DNA from: Robbsia betulipollinis
Lineage (GTDB): Bacteria; Pseudomonadota; Gammaproteobacteria; Burkholderiales; Burkholderiaceae
DNA length: 64,000 nucleotides
Assembly: GCF_026624755.1 (NCBI RefSeq)
Contig: NZ_JAPMXC010000001.1
Coordinates: 965,677 to 1,029,676 of the forward strand
Direction: 5' to 3'
Translations under genes and position numbers: made by a program
Shown: one piece after another, positions 51,969 to 60,139 of the stretch
Layout: each line of letters begins with the position of its first letter
Numbering within the stretch: position 1 is the stretch's first letter
The notes under the pieces: model-generated
Told to the model about the DNA's origin: nothing
Databases searched by the model: none
Seen by the model: only the letters and a program-made list of their open reading frames with translations

Positions 51969-53513
51969 ATGCGTTACGTAATCGGCATCGACATCGGTAC
52001 CCAGAGTACCAAAGCCCTCCTCACCGACACCACCGGACGCATCGTCGCGCATCACAGCGCCGCGTACCGTCCCGACACGCCCGCGCCGCTGTGGGCCGAA
52101 CAGTGGCCGGCCGTCTGGCTCGACGCGGTCACGCGCACCATCGCGCTGTGCGTCGCGCAGGCACGCGCGCAGGGCATCGACCCCGGGCAGATCGCCGGCC
52201 TGTGCATCAGCAGCCTGTATGGCGGCTCCGGCATTCCGGTCGCCGACGACATGACGGTCCTCCACCCCTGCCTGATCTGGATGGACCGCCGCGCGACAAA
52301 AGAGGTCGACTGGGTGCGCCGCACGCTCGACGTCGAGCGCCTGTATGACATCACCGGCAATGGCCTCGACAGCTATTACGGCTATACCAAAATCCTCTGG
52401 CTGCGCGAGAACCGGCCCGACATCTGGGCGCGCACCCGGTATCTCCTGCCGCCGAACGCCTACATCATCCAGCAGTTGAGCGGCGAACTCGCGGTCGATC
52501 ATTCGTCCGCCGGCAATATCGGCGGGGTCTACGACATCCGGCGCCGGCAGTGGTCGGACGAAGCGCTGGACATGCTCGGCATTCCTGCGGCGATGATGCC
52601 CGCGCGCCTGGTCGACTCCTCGGAGGTCGTCGGCGGCCTGCTGCCGCGCTGGGCAGAGACGCTCGGACTCGCGCCGGGCACCCCCCTCATCGCCGGCGGC
52701 GTCGATGCAGCCGTGGCCACGTTCGCCGCCGGCGTCACGCAGGCCGGGCAACATGTCGCGATGATCGGCACCAGCATGTGCTGGGGCTACATCAACCAGC
52801 AAACGGACGCCCGTCACGGCCTGGTCAGCATGCCGCACGTTTTCAACGGCCGGGACGACCTGTACGTCTTCGGCGGCGCGCTCACCGCAGGCGCGTCCGT
52901 CACCTGGTTCGTCGAGCAGTTCTGTCAGGCCGAAGTCGCCGCGGCCCGCGACACCCCGCACCACGATGCGCACCGTCTTCTCGAAGCCGACGCCGCACAG
53001 GTGCCGGCCGGTGCCGACGGCGTCCTCTTCCTGCCCTACCTGATGGGCGAGCGCAGTCCCGTCTGGGATCCGCAGGCCAGCGGCGCGTTCGTAGGCCTGA
53101 GCCTCACCCATTCGCGCGCCACGCTCTACCGCGCCGTGCTCGAAGGCGTCGCCTTCGCGCTGCGACACAATATCGAAGCCGGACGGCGCGGCGCGCAATC
53201 GCTGGACGCATCGCTGATCGTCGTCGGCGGCGCCGCGCACTCCGACCTCTGGATGCAGATCATCGCCGATATCACCGGCTTTCCGGTGCTGTCGATCGCC
53301 GAGGACGTCGAGGCCGCGTTGGGTGCCGCGCTGCTCGCCGCGCTCGGCTCCGGGCTCGTCGACCGCGACGCTGCGAAAAAAGGCTGGGTCACTCTCGTGG
53401 AAAGAGCCCGGCCCGACCCGGCGCGCCAGGCGCGCTACGATGACCGGTTCCAGATCTATGCCGATCTCTATCCTGCGCTCAAGCCGCTGATGCATCGTCT
53501 GCAGGAACGCTGA
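51969..53513 (+). CDS. FGGY-family carbohydrate kinase
   Basis: A 514-residue sugar kinase of the FGGY family. It starts MRYVIGIDIGTQSTKALLTD with the ATP-binding loop and has the C-terminal VVGGAAHSDLWMQIIADITG signature. It resembles xylulokinase-like members; the sugar cannot be assigned. The start at 51969 is chosen because the family begins there; the frame is open 38 codons upstream into the dehydrogenase remnant. It is the last gene of the block. Confidence 0.9.
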   Translation: MRYVIGIDIGTQSTKALLTDTTGRIVAHHSAAYRPDTPAPLWAEQWPAVWLDAVTRTIALCVAQARAQGIDPGQIAGLCISSLYGGSGIPVADDMTVLHPCLIWMDRRATKEVDWVRRTLDVERLYDITGNGLDSYYGYTKILWLRENRPDIWARTRYLLPPNAYIIQQLSGELAVDHSSAGNIGGVYDIRRRQWSDEALDMLGIPAAMMPARLVDSSEVVGGLLPRWAETLGLAPGTPLIAGGVDAAVATFAAGVTQAGQHVAMIGTSMCWGYINQQTDARHGLVSMPHVFNGRDDLYVFGGALTAGASVTWFVEQFCQAEVAAARDTPHHDAHRLLEADAAQVPAGADGVLFLPYLMGERSPVWDPQASGAFVGLSLTHSRATLYRAVLEGVAFALRHNIEAGRRGAQSLDASLIVVGGAAHSDLWMQIIADITGFPVLSIAEDVEAALGAALLAALGSGLVDRDAAKKGWVTLVERARPDPARQARYDDRFQIYADLYPALKPLMHRLQER

Positions 53514-53634
53514 ACGGGAAGACCCATTTCGATCGTCTACCGGGGTAACGGAAACTGCACCGGCTGCGACCACCCTGTCCGGGTCGCCGCCTGCCGTCGG
53601 AACCTTGACGCTGGAGAAAGAAAGAGGGTTCCTT

Positions 53635-53749
53635 CTGCAATGGCAAATGAAGTCGATAAAGCGATTTCATCGGGTGAGGCCGCAAGCCGAAAGCGGCTAC
53701 ACCAGCAAATTCAAAAAATCGAATAGTTGCGCCACGAACGAGAACAAGA
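53635..53749 (+). repeat. Leader repeat, copy 2, with a short upstream ORF
   Basis: Matches the leader of paralogue 1 at 45942-46066. Here an ORF starting ATGGCAAATGAAG at 53640 ends with TAG after 28 codons, just before the lipoprotein, so it could be a leader peptide. The GAATAGTTGCGCCACGAACG block is nearly unchanged and includes that stop. Confidence 0.75.
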
Positions 53750-54733
53750 ATGAGAACGCGGCGAGTCATACGGCGGCTATCCCTTGGCGGGCTTTCCTGC
53801 GTGGTACTTTTGACGGCTGGCTGTGCGTCCATTGTAGGAGGAATGCAGCAATCGGTCTCCATCCAGACACAATCGGCCGATGGAAAAATGATCAATGGTG
53901 CCAGCTGCAAACTACAGAATGCGAAGGGCACCTGGTATATGACCACGCCGGGCAGTCTTGTCGTACATCGGGCATACGGCGACCTGTCGATTTCCTGCAA
54001 AAAATTCGGCGACCCGTTCGGCGATGCCACAGCGATATCATCGGTCCGAGGCTGGATGTTCGGCAATATCGTGTTCGGTGGTTTCATCGGTGCGGGCGTC
54101 GACCTTGGAACGGGTGCCGGATTCAACTATCCGGTCGATATCACGGTTTCGGGCAGGAATAACTTCAACTCGGAGACAGCGTCTTCGTTCGTTGCGAAGG
54201 CACCGCGTACAGCGGTTTGGTCGCCGGTCGCCGAAGCATCGCGCGTTGCTCCGTCGTCGTCCACCCGTGCTGAACCGGTACACGCCACTGCGACGTCGGC
54301 GCCCACTGCCGCTGCGGCCCCAACCACCACCATGTCGCCACGCCTTGCGGCTTCGGCGCCAGTCGCGAAAGTCGGGCAGGACGACTCCGACGGCTTCGTA
54401 ACAGAATTGCTCGACGTACAGCGGAACGTTGCAAGCGGTACCGCAACAATGATTGCCGCACATGCCGATTGGCAGCAACCGTGCAAGACCGATGGCGGGT
54501 CGCCCATGGTCAAAATGCTCGATGCACCGCGACACGGGACACTCGATATCAAGCAAGGTACCTTCGTCGCGCCAGACGGCGACACGCCCGTGTTTTGCGA
54601 CAATGGAAAAATCCACGGCACGCAAATTTTTTACGCGTCCGACCCTGGATTTCACGGCACCGACCACTTCCGTTACGAGATCATGACCGCGACGGGGCGA
54701 TTTTCGCGGGTGGTGAACATCATTGTGGAGTGA
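53750..54733 (+). CDS. Lipoprotein with C-terminal Ig-like domain, paralogue 2
   Basis: A 327-residue lipoprotein acylated at Cys25 (LLTAGC), clearly paralogous to the gene at 46067 over the N-terminal domain (QTQSADGKMINGASCKLQNAK) and the C-terminal Ig-like domain (PGFHGTDHFRYEIMTATG). The linker differs, being Ala/Thr/Pro-rich without PVAK repeats. The two conserved cysteines in the C-terminal part (QPCKTDGG, VFCDNGK) are shared and may form a disulfide. The two paralogues bracket the RpiR-kinase block. Confidence 0.8.
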   Translation: MRTRRVIRRLSLGGLSCVVLLTAGCASIVGGMQQSVSIQTQSADGKMINGASCKLQNAKGTWYMTTPGSLVVHRAYGDLSISCKKFGDPFGDATAISSVRGWMFGNIVFGGFIGAGVDLGTGAGFNYPVDITVSGRNNFNSETASSFVAKAPRTAVWSPVAEASRVAPSSSTRAEPVHATATSAPTAAAAPTTTMSPRLAASAPVAKVGQDDSDGFVTELLDVQRNVASGTATMIAAHADWQQPCKTDGGSPMVKMLDAPRHGTLDIKQGTFVAPDGDTPVFCDNGKIHGTQIFYASDPGFHGTDHFRYEIMTATGRFSRVVNIIVE

Positions 54734-55087
54734 GACGGGCAGGCTTGCGAGATAACGACGGTGCGCGCGATCCGCACCCGGCTCGCGCGCACCGCAACGC
54801 ATGCGTGGGTTTCCACCGGCTCGGGCTCCGCGCGACCCGTACCGACACTGCCCGGCTAGAACAACGCCGCCCCCCACTCATCACCGTAACGATCACGCCC
54901 GCACAGGCGTGAAACCGTCGGGACTCCAGTCCTCGAGGTTTCGCGCCTTCTTCAGACTGTCGTGGCAATCCGTCGTGTGCGGCGCCTGGGCACAGGCCTG
55001 CCAGATCGTCATGTCGTTTTGCCGGGCATGCAGGGCGAGACGCGAGCGCCAGATCGCACATCGTCCCGGGACACGGCGCAACCGGCA
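54734..55087. other. Region between lipoprotein 2 and tetR
   Basis: 354 bases. A minus-strand frame (54893-55081) reads DMTIWQACAQAPHTTDCHDSLKKARNLEDW and could be a small Cys-containing protein following tetR, but it would need a TTG start and I recognise no family. Otherwise nothing is seen. Confidence 0.3.
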
Positions 55088-55750
55088 TCATTCGAGCACA
55101 CGTGCATCCCATCCCAATACTGCGGTCCGTGCCACGGCGAGCAGCTCTTCCCGCGTCGCGCCATCGCGCGCCAGGATCGACATACCGCCCTGCACTGCCT
55201 GAACGAAGCGCGCCAAAGCATGCACATCGACCGACGCGGCCAGCTCGCCCGCGGCAATCGCCTGCGCGATGCGCTCGGTCAAGCGTGACAATGTCATGCC
55301 CCGTGCTGCCCGGACCTGTGTGCCCAAGGTTGCATACCCTTCGCTGCCGACCGCCGACAAGGTCACCATGCAGCCGCGCGGCAAGTCGCTGGCCGCATTC
55401 CCCAACGCCTCGGCCGAATCCGTCAGAAAAGCGGTGATCGCCTCGCGTGCCGTCTTTGCCGCCTGAAATCCAGCCCAGACGAAAGATTCAGAGTGCTTGC
55501 AGTAATGTGCGAGGGACTCCGCATACAGCGACTCCTTCGAGCCGAACGCCGCATAAAGGCTCTTCGCCCCGATACCCATCGCTTCGGTCAGATCGCTCAG
55601 GGAAGTTGCCTCATAGCCCTTTTCCCAAAACAGGCGCATCGCTTCGCGCAACGCCAGGTCACGGTCGAACGCACGTGGACGACCCCGCGCGCGTGTCGCG
55701 GTCGTCTTGCTATCCGGAACGAGGGACTGGGTCGAAATTGGTTTCTGCAT
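55088..55750 (-). CDS. TetR family transcriptional regulator
   Basis: A 220-residue repressor. The N-terminal HTH (GRPRAFDRDLALREAMRLFWEKGYEATSLSDLTEAMGIGAKSLYAAFGSKE, about residues 23-73, abbreviated here to GRPRAFD and YEATSLSDL) is followed by a helical ligand domain with RGCMVTLSA, typical of regulators of oxidoreductase genes. It is divergent from the SDR gene 119 bases away. Confidence 0.9.
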   Translation of the reverse strand: MQKPISTQSLVPDSKTTATRARGRPRAFDRDLALREAMRLFWEKGYEATSLSDLTEAMGIGAKSLYAAFGSKESLYAESLAHYCKHSESFVWAGFQAAKTAREAITAFLTDSAEALGNAASDLPRGCMVTLSAVGSEGYATLGTQVRAARGMTLSRLTERIAQAIAAGELAASVDVHALARFVQAVQGGMSILARDGATREELLAVARTAVLGWDARVLE

Positions 55751-55754
55751 CGTT

Positions 55755-55820
55755 CACTGTATAAACCATTTGACTATCAGCGGCAAGACGATATACATTT
55801 ATGCAACGATCACTGCATAA
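55755..55820. promoter_or_regulatory. Repeated CACTGYATAA boxes between tetR and the SDR gene
   Basis: CACTGTATAA (55755-55764) and CACTGCATAA (55811-55820) are direct repeats in the divergent promoter region. The second lies within ATGCA-N8-TGCAT, an inverted repeat. They are candidate TetR operators controlling both genes. Confidence 0.5.
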
Positions 55821-55869
55821 TTGGTGACGCAGACAGCAGCCCTTTACTGAAGACAACTGGAGCACTACT

Positions 55870-56634
55870 TTGACGGCATTCACCTCCTTGGCAACGGATT
55901 TGACAGGCAAGCACGCATTGGTGACAGGTGGTTCACGCGGAATCGGCGCAGCGATTGCATGGGCGTTGGCCGAACGCGGCGCAGATGTCGCCATCACCTA
56001 TGAGCGGTCCGCGGATCACGCCGCAGAGGTGGTGACCGCGATCGAAAAGCAAGGCCGACGGGCGTTCGCCATCCAGGCCGACAGTGCCGATGCGGCCGCG
56101 GTGAAACGCTCGGTCGCGAATGCCGCAGAACATTTGAATGGCTTGGATATTCTCGTCAACAACGCCGGGATTGCGCGGGGCGGCGACTTTGTCGACATGT
56201 CGCTCGACGATATCGATGCGTTGTTGAACGTCAACGTGCGGGCTCCGTGGCTGGCGTCGCAGGCGGCCATCCCCCTTCTACCCGAAGGCGGCCGGATCAT
56301 CACCATCGGCTCTTGCCTTGCCGAGCGCGTAGCGGTCGGCGGCGTGACCGCATACTCGGCGACCAAATCCGCGTTGCTGTCGTTCACACGAGGTCTTGCG
56401 CGCGAACTCGGTCCGCGCGGCATCACCGTCAACGTGGTGCAACCGGGCCCGATCGATACCGATATGAACCCCGCCGATAACGGCGATTTCTCCGAGATGA
56501 ATCGTCGAATGACGGCATTGGGGCATTACGGGAAGCCGGCTGATATTGCCGCAATGGTGACGTTTCTGGCATCGCCTGCCGGCCGCTTCGCCACGGGTGG
56601 AGTGTTTACCGTTGATGGTGGGACTAATGCTTGA
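55870..56634 (+). CDS. Short-chain dehydrogenase/reductase (FabG-like)
   Basis: A 254-residue SDR with the cofactor motif TGGSRGIG, the NNAG motif and the catalytic YSATK (Tyr/Lys) with the preceding serine in IGSC. The C-terminal FATGGVFTVDGGTNA is typical. The TTG start has GGAG seven bases before it. Probably repressed by the adjacent TetR; substrate unknown. Confidence 0.9.
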   Translation: MTAFTSLATDLTGKHALVTGGSRGIGAAIAWALAERGADVAITYERSADHAAEVVTAIEKQGRRAFAIQADSADAAAVKRSVANAAEHLNGLDILVNNAGIARGGDFVDMSLDDIDALLNVNVRAPWLASQAAIPLLPEGGRIITIGSCLAERVAVGGVTAYSATKSALLSFTRGLARELGPRGITVNVVQPGPIDTDMNPADNGDFSEMNRRMTALGHYGKPADIAAMVTFLASPAGRFATGGVFTVDGGTNA

Positions 56635-56714
56635 GTACAAAACGGTCGCGGAGGTCAGCCCAGCGTTCGATCTTTCGCCTTCAGAGATCGAGTAGTAGAT
56701 AGAAGCTGACGAAC

Positions 56715-57015
56715 GGGCCCTTGGCTTCAGACCCAGGATTCATGCGCTGCCCTCGGTCGCACAGGCGCCAAACGAGCGCTGGTCAGGAACTACGGGCTGT
56801 CGCAGCCGTTCACCACGCCGCACTGTTCGCAGCAAAACGGCATGGTCGAGCGCGTGATCTGCACGCTCAAAGAGCCGTGCACGACCGGCATCGCTTCGAG
56901 AGCTTGCAGCACGCGAGTCGCACGATCGGAGACTGAAGCCAGTTTACAACCACCGGTACCGGCACCAAGCGTCGGGAATGCGCACGCCCGTACAGGCATT
57001 CAATTTAACAGCCTG
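56715..57015 (+). pseudogene. Remnant of an IS3-family transposase (orfB)
   Basis: Reading frames across this stretch give GFRPRIHALPSVAQAPNERWS, then FTTPHCSQQNGMVERVICTLKEP, then HRHRFESLQHASRTIGD in a second frame and RPYRHSI-like at the end. These are pieces of an IS3-type integrase core, with frameshifts and a deletion between the first two. No intact ends were found. Confidence 0.75.
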
Positions 57016-57268
57016 ATGTGTGCAGGTTCCGATGGGTCATACATCCATGGGCAAGAATTTTGTCCACGATAAGATGTCTTTACCGAAGTCCTACTGGTTA
57101 GCCCCGTCTTCTCATTCGCCATCATGTCGCTGTCAAGCTGGTGTACGGGCCCATGGCCCACCTACTGTGCTCCGCATGACGTTCCATCGAAGATGTCTGG
57201 AACCCTACGCAGTGCCTGACGCGATGCTTGCCAAATCGCTGGAAAACGCCGCCCGAGGATAGGCCATC
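57016..57268. other. Region before the flavin oxidoreductase gene
   Basis: Short non-coding stretch that must hold the promoter of the next gene, unless it is read from the SDR side. Fragmentary reading frames (for example LVSPVFSFAIMSLSSW) might be part of a decayed membrane protein, but this is not firm. Confidence 0.3.
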
Positions 57269-58459
57269 ATGCCGAATCTGTTCAGTCCCTACACGCTCAA
57301 GGATGTCACGCTGCGCAACCGCATCGCGATGTCGCCGATGACCATGTACAGTTCCGTCGAGGGCAGGCTCGATGATTATCATGTGAGCTATCTCGGTGCT
57401 CGCGCCGCCGGCGGCTTCGGCCTCGTGTTCGGCGAGCAGATGGCGATCACGCCGGATGGGCGCACCACGAAATCCTGTGCCGGGATCTGGAGCGATGACC
57501 AGATCGAAGGTCACGCCCGTGTGGCCGCGATCATCGAGCGCATGGGCGGCGTGCCGGCGATCCAGCTTGGCCACACCGGGCGCAAGGGCAGCGAGCTGCC
57601 GCCGCACAAGGGCACGAATTCGGAGGGCACCTGGCGGCAGCTGCCGCCCGACCACCCGGACGGCTGGACCTGCAAGGCCCCGTCGGCGATCCCCTATGGC
57701 GGCGGTGGCCACACCTACCCGGTGCATGCGCTGACCGTCGACGAGATCAAGGCGCTGCACCAGTCCTATGCCGATGCCGCACGCCGTGCGCTCGAAGCAG
57801 GCTACAAGTGGCTCGAGATGCACTACGCGCATGGTTATCTGGGCGCCAGCTTCTTCTCTCCTCTCGCCAACCAGCGCACCGACCAGTATGGCGGCAGCGT
57901 CGAGAACCGGGTTCGCTTCCATCTGGAGGCGCTCGACGCGGTACGGGCAGTCTGGCCGGAGCGCTATCCGCTGACCATGCGGCTCGGCTCCGACGACCTG
58001 CATCCCGCTGGCACGCAGTTCGAGGATTCCATCGTCGCCATCGGGATGATGAAGGAGCACGGGCTCGATCTCGCCGACCTCTCGCTCGGCTTCAACACCG
58101 ACGAGATGGTGGCGGCGCCGATGAACGAGGTCGGCTTCATGCTGGAGCGCGCACACCGCGTGCGACGCGAGGTCGGCATCCCGGTGGCGACCAGCTGGAA
58201 CCTCGGCATACCGGCCAATGCCGATCGGGCAGTGCGCGAGGAGCAGGTCGACCTCGTCATGCTGGGCCGCCCGGCCCTGGCCAATCCGCACTGGCCGGTC
58301 TGGGCCGCACGCGAACTCGGCCACGACGATCCGTTTTCCCTGGTGCCGCAGGACTGGGCTTGGTGGCTTCGTAACTTCCGCGGTCACCAGGGCAGCATCG
58401 GCTGGCCGGACGCAGGCGCAAAGGCGGAGCAAGCATCCGCAGCGCGTGACCGTATCTGA
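57269..58459 (+). CDS. Old yellow enzyme family NADH:flavin oxidoreductase
   Basis: A 396-residue FMN enzyme of the OYE family, YqjM-like subgroup by its N-terminal NLFSPYTLKDVTLRNRIAMSPM. The substrate-binding histidines lie in EMHYAHGYLGASFFSPLANQ, followed by RTDQYGGSVENR, the family signature. It would reduce activated C=C bonds of enones. An AGGATAGG binding site precedes the ATG. It may work with the TetR/SDR pair 600 bases upstream on similar substrates. Confidence 0.92.
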   Translation: MPNLFSPYTLKDVTLRNRIAMSPMTMYSSVEGRLDDYHVSYLGARAAGGFGLVFGEQMAITPDGRTTKSCAGIWSDDQIEGHARVAAIIERMGGVPAIQLGHTGRKGSELPPHKGTNSEGTWRQLPPDHPDGWTCKAPSAIPYGGGGHTYPVHALTVDEIKALHQSYADAARRALEAGYKWLEMHYAHGYLGASFFSPLANQRTDQYGGSVENRVRFHLEALDAVRAVWPERYPLTMRLGSDDLHPAGTQFEDSIVAIGMMKEHGLDLADLSLGFNTDEMVAAPMNEVGFMLERAHRVRREVGIPVATSWNLGIPANADRAVREEQVDLVMLGRPALANPHWPVWAARELGHDDPFSLVPQDWAWWLRNFRGHQGSIGWPDAGAKAEQASAARDRI

Positions 58460-58575
58460 TGTCGCCGTTCAAATTCGCCGGCGACGACTCCGATCAAAAC
58501 GGAGTGGCCGATCGGGCCGGGGGCCAAGGGCGTTGGTACCGGCTTGAGGGCCGAACGGACCGGTGGCCCCACCCG

Positions 58576-59064
58576 GTCGACAAGACGCTTCTCCTGGAAC
58601 TTTTATCCGATGTCCCGTGTTATGTATGTGCCGTGAAGGACTCACATGCCTGCGCGACGTTTCCGGCTGCATTAGATAAGCACGACAGACCATACTAGGG
58701 GTATGAGATGGTCAGTAACGCGACTTCACACTATTACACTCCGTGCCGTTGCAAAAGGTAAAAATAATTTCAGCGGATTGCTGGGAAGGGTTATAAACCC
58801 ATGATGACTGTAAAAACATGCTGCAATTCCGTCTTTTTCATCAACGACCAGCACATACGCAGCAATTTCCGCACATACAGCCCGACCGAGGCAGTTTCTT
58901 TGCAACAGCAGAAGGCAAATCAGCAAGGAGTACGCTGGTAGACGCCAAAGTGTAAAACCCGGCAACTCGACCAGCATCAGTCACCGCGACGAAGCATGCC
59001 CTAACCCGTCGACGTACATCTTGCGAACTTGCGTTCGAAAATATCGATTCAATGGCTCTGAGCC
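58576..59064. repeat. Diverged duplicate of the segment at 61319-61902
   Basis: From GTCGACAAG to GGCTCTGAGCC this stretch matches 61319-61902 in order and strand, with scattered substitutions and a deletion of roughly 100 bases after CAGCCCG (near 58885). The duplicated segment covers the 3' flank and most of the acetyltransferase toxin gene. Confidence 0.9.
58726..59064 (-). pseudogene. Decayed copy of the GNAT toxin gene
   Basis: Within the duplicate, minus-strand frames give RAVCAEIAAYVLVVDEKDGIAACFY and the end PLKLFLPFATARSVIV, nearly identical to the C-terminus of the intact toxin at 61465. The middle part, including the acetyl-CoA loop GKGLGGALL, is deleted, and the N-terminal end is cut at the breakpoint. 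It cannot be an active acetyltransferase. Confidence 0.88.
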
Positions 59065-59087
59065 TGAATCGCCCCAGGGCGATTCAG
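59064..59087. repeat. Perfect 11-base inverted repeat at a breakpoint
   Basis: CTGAATCGCCC-CA-GGGCGATTCAG lies exactly where similarity to the toxin segment ends and the integrase fragment begins. TGAATCGCCCC resembles the outer ends of some IS3-family elements, so it may be two abutted IS ends left by an excision or deletion. Confidence 0.7.
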
Positions 59088-59552
59088 ACCTGCCAACGTT
59101 CCACCGAGATTCGCCAGCTGCGCTGGAGCCAGGTGGATTACACAGAAGGCGTCATTCACTTCGTGCCGAGTAAAACAGCGTCCTCGACTGGTGAAGCGGT
59201 TGACTGGCCCATTACTCCTCCGATAGCGGCAGTTCTCGACCGAGCAAAAACTATCGGAGTGCGTAGCGAATACGTAGTTCTCGATCGGCATGGGGAACCC
59301 AAGCGCGACGCCGCATGCCACGATGCTCGGCGTGACGGTAAGCGACGTGCGGATTCGGAAGACCGACCCTATACCGTGAAGGACATTCGTGCCAAGGCCA
59401 TGACCGATGCCAAACGGCAGGGGTATGACCTGGATGTTTTGCAGATAGCGGGCGCACACGCGGATCGTGCGACGACAGCGGGATATATCAAATCACGCGA
59501 CATCCCAGTTTCGACGGTGAAACTTGATCTACCGCTGGCGTCTGAGGTGTAA
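59087..59552 (+). pseudogene. C-terminal fragment of a tyrosine-type integrase
   Basis: The frame gives TEIRQLRWSQVD (box I region with the first Arg), a SKTASSTGEAVDWPI segment and AHADRATTAGYIK near the end with the second Arg and catalytic Tyr. The N-terminal arm-binding and core-binding domains are missing and there is no start of its own. It is a relic of a mobile island. Confidence 0.8.
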
Positions 59553-59588
59553 ATTTTTTGAAAACAATTTTCTTTTTCCCATCAATCG

Positions 59589-60095
59589 TTAAAGCAGCGG
59601 CTTATACATATGTTCTTCGTCATAGAACCGCCCGTTGACTCGCAGTGCCCGCGGCGCCATTCCAATCTTCTGGAATCCTTGCGACGCATAAAGGCCTTTT
59701 GCAGGAGTATTTTCCGTGTTTACCCATAACATCAATTGAACACATTTCCATTTCTCAGCCACATGCGCTGTCGCTGCCGCCAAAAGCTTTTGGGCAATTC
59801 CATGGCCGCGGTGCGAAGGGCCAACGAATACGCCCCAAACCGTCGCCATATGAGCGACTTGTTGCAGTGGTTCGCGACGTATGCCCGTGATGCCCACCAA
59901 TACCTCGCCGTCGAAAGCACCAAAAACGGCTTGTATCGATGTTTTTCGAATGCGGTCAGCAATCTGTTCCAGCGTCAGAACCATCTGTTCTTCCCGCGTT
60001 GGCCATATCGCTGTTGGTGAATTCTCAATTGCAACGAGACGCAATGATTTAAACTGTTCGGCGTCGCTTTCAGTAAGTAGGCGTAATGTGATCAT
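59589..60095 (-). CDS. GNAT family N-acetyltransferase
   Basis: A 168-residue acetyltransferase. The acetyl-CoA-binding motif is RGHGIAQKLL; the C-terminal region has NTPAKGLYASQGFQKIG, typical of amino-group acetyltransferases. Start MITLRLLTE at 60095. An IS3 element begins 33 bases upstream, and the transposase frame is open into this gene, so its own promoter may have been replaced. Substrate unknown; it lacks a paired antitoxin gene. Confidence 0.85.
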   Translation of the reverse strand: MITLRLLTESDAEQFKSLRLVAIENSPTAIWPTREEQMVLTLEQIADRIRKTSIQAVFGAFDGEVLVGITGIRREPLQQVAHMATVWGVFVGPSHRGHGIAQKLLAAATAHVAEKWKCVQLMLWVNTENTPAKGLYASQGFQKIGMAPRALRVNGRFYDEEHMYKPLL

Positions 60096-60139
60096 GTCGA
60101 TGCGTGAGAATTTTTTAAGAAGCCGCGGTAGTCCCCCCA

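Noticed and set aside
57020..57262. Plus-strand ORF before the old-yellow-enzyme gene
   Set aside because: Composition is mixed, it starts inside the IS3 scar and no domain is visible.
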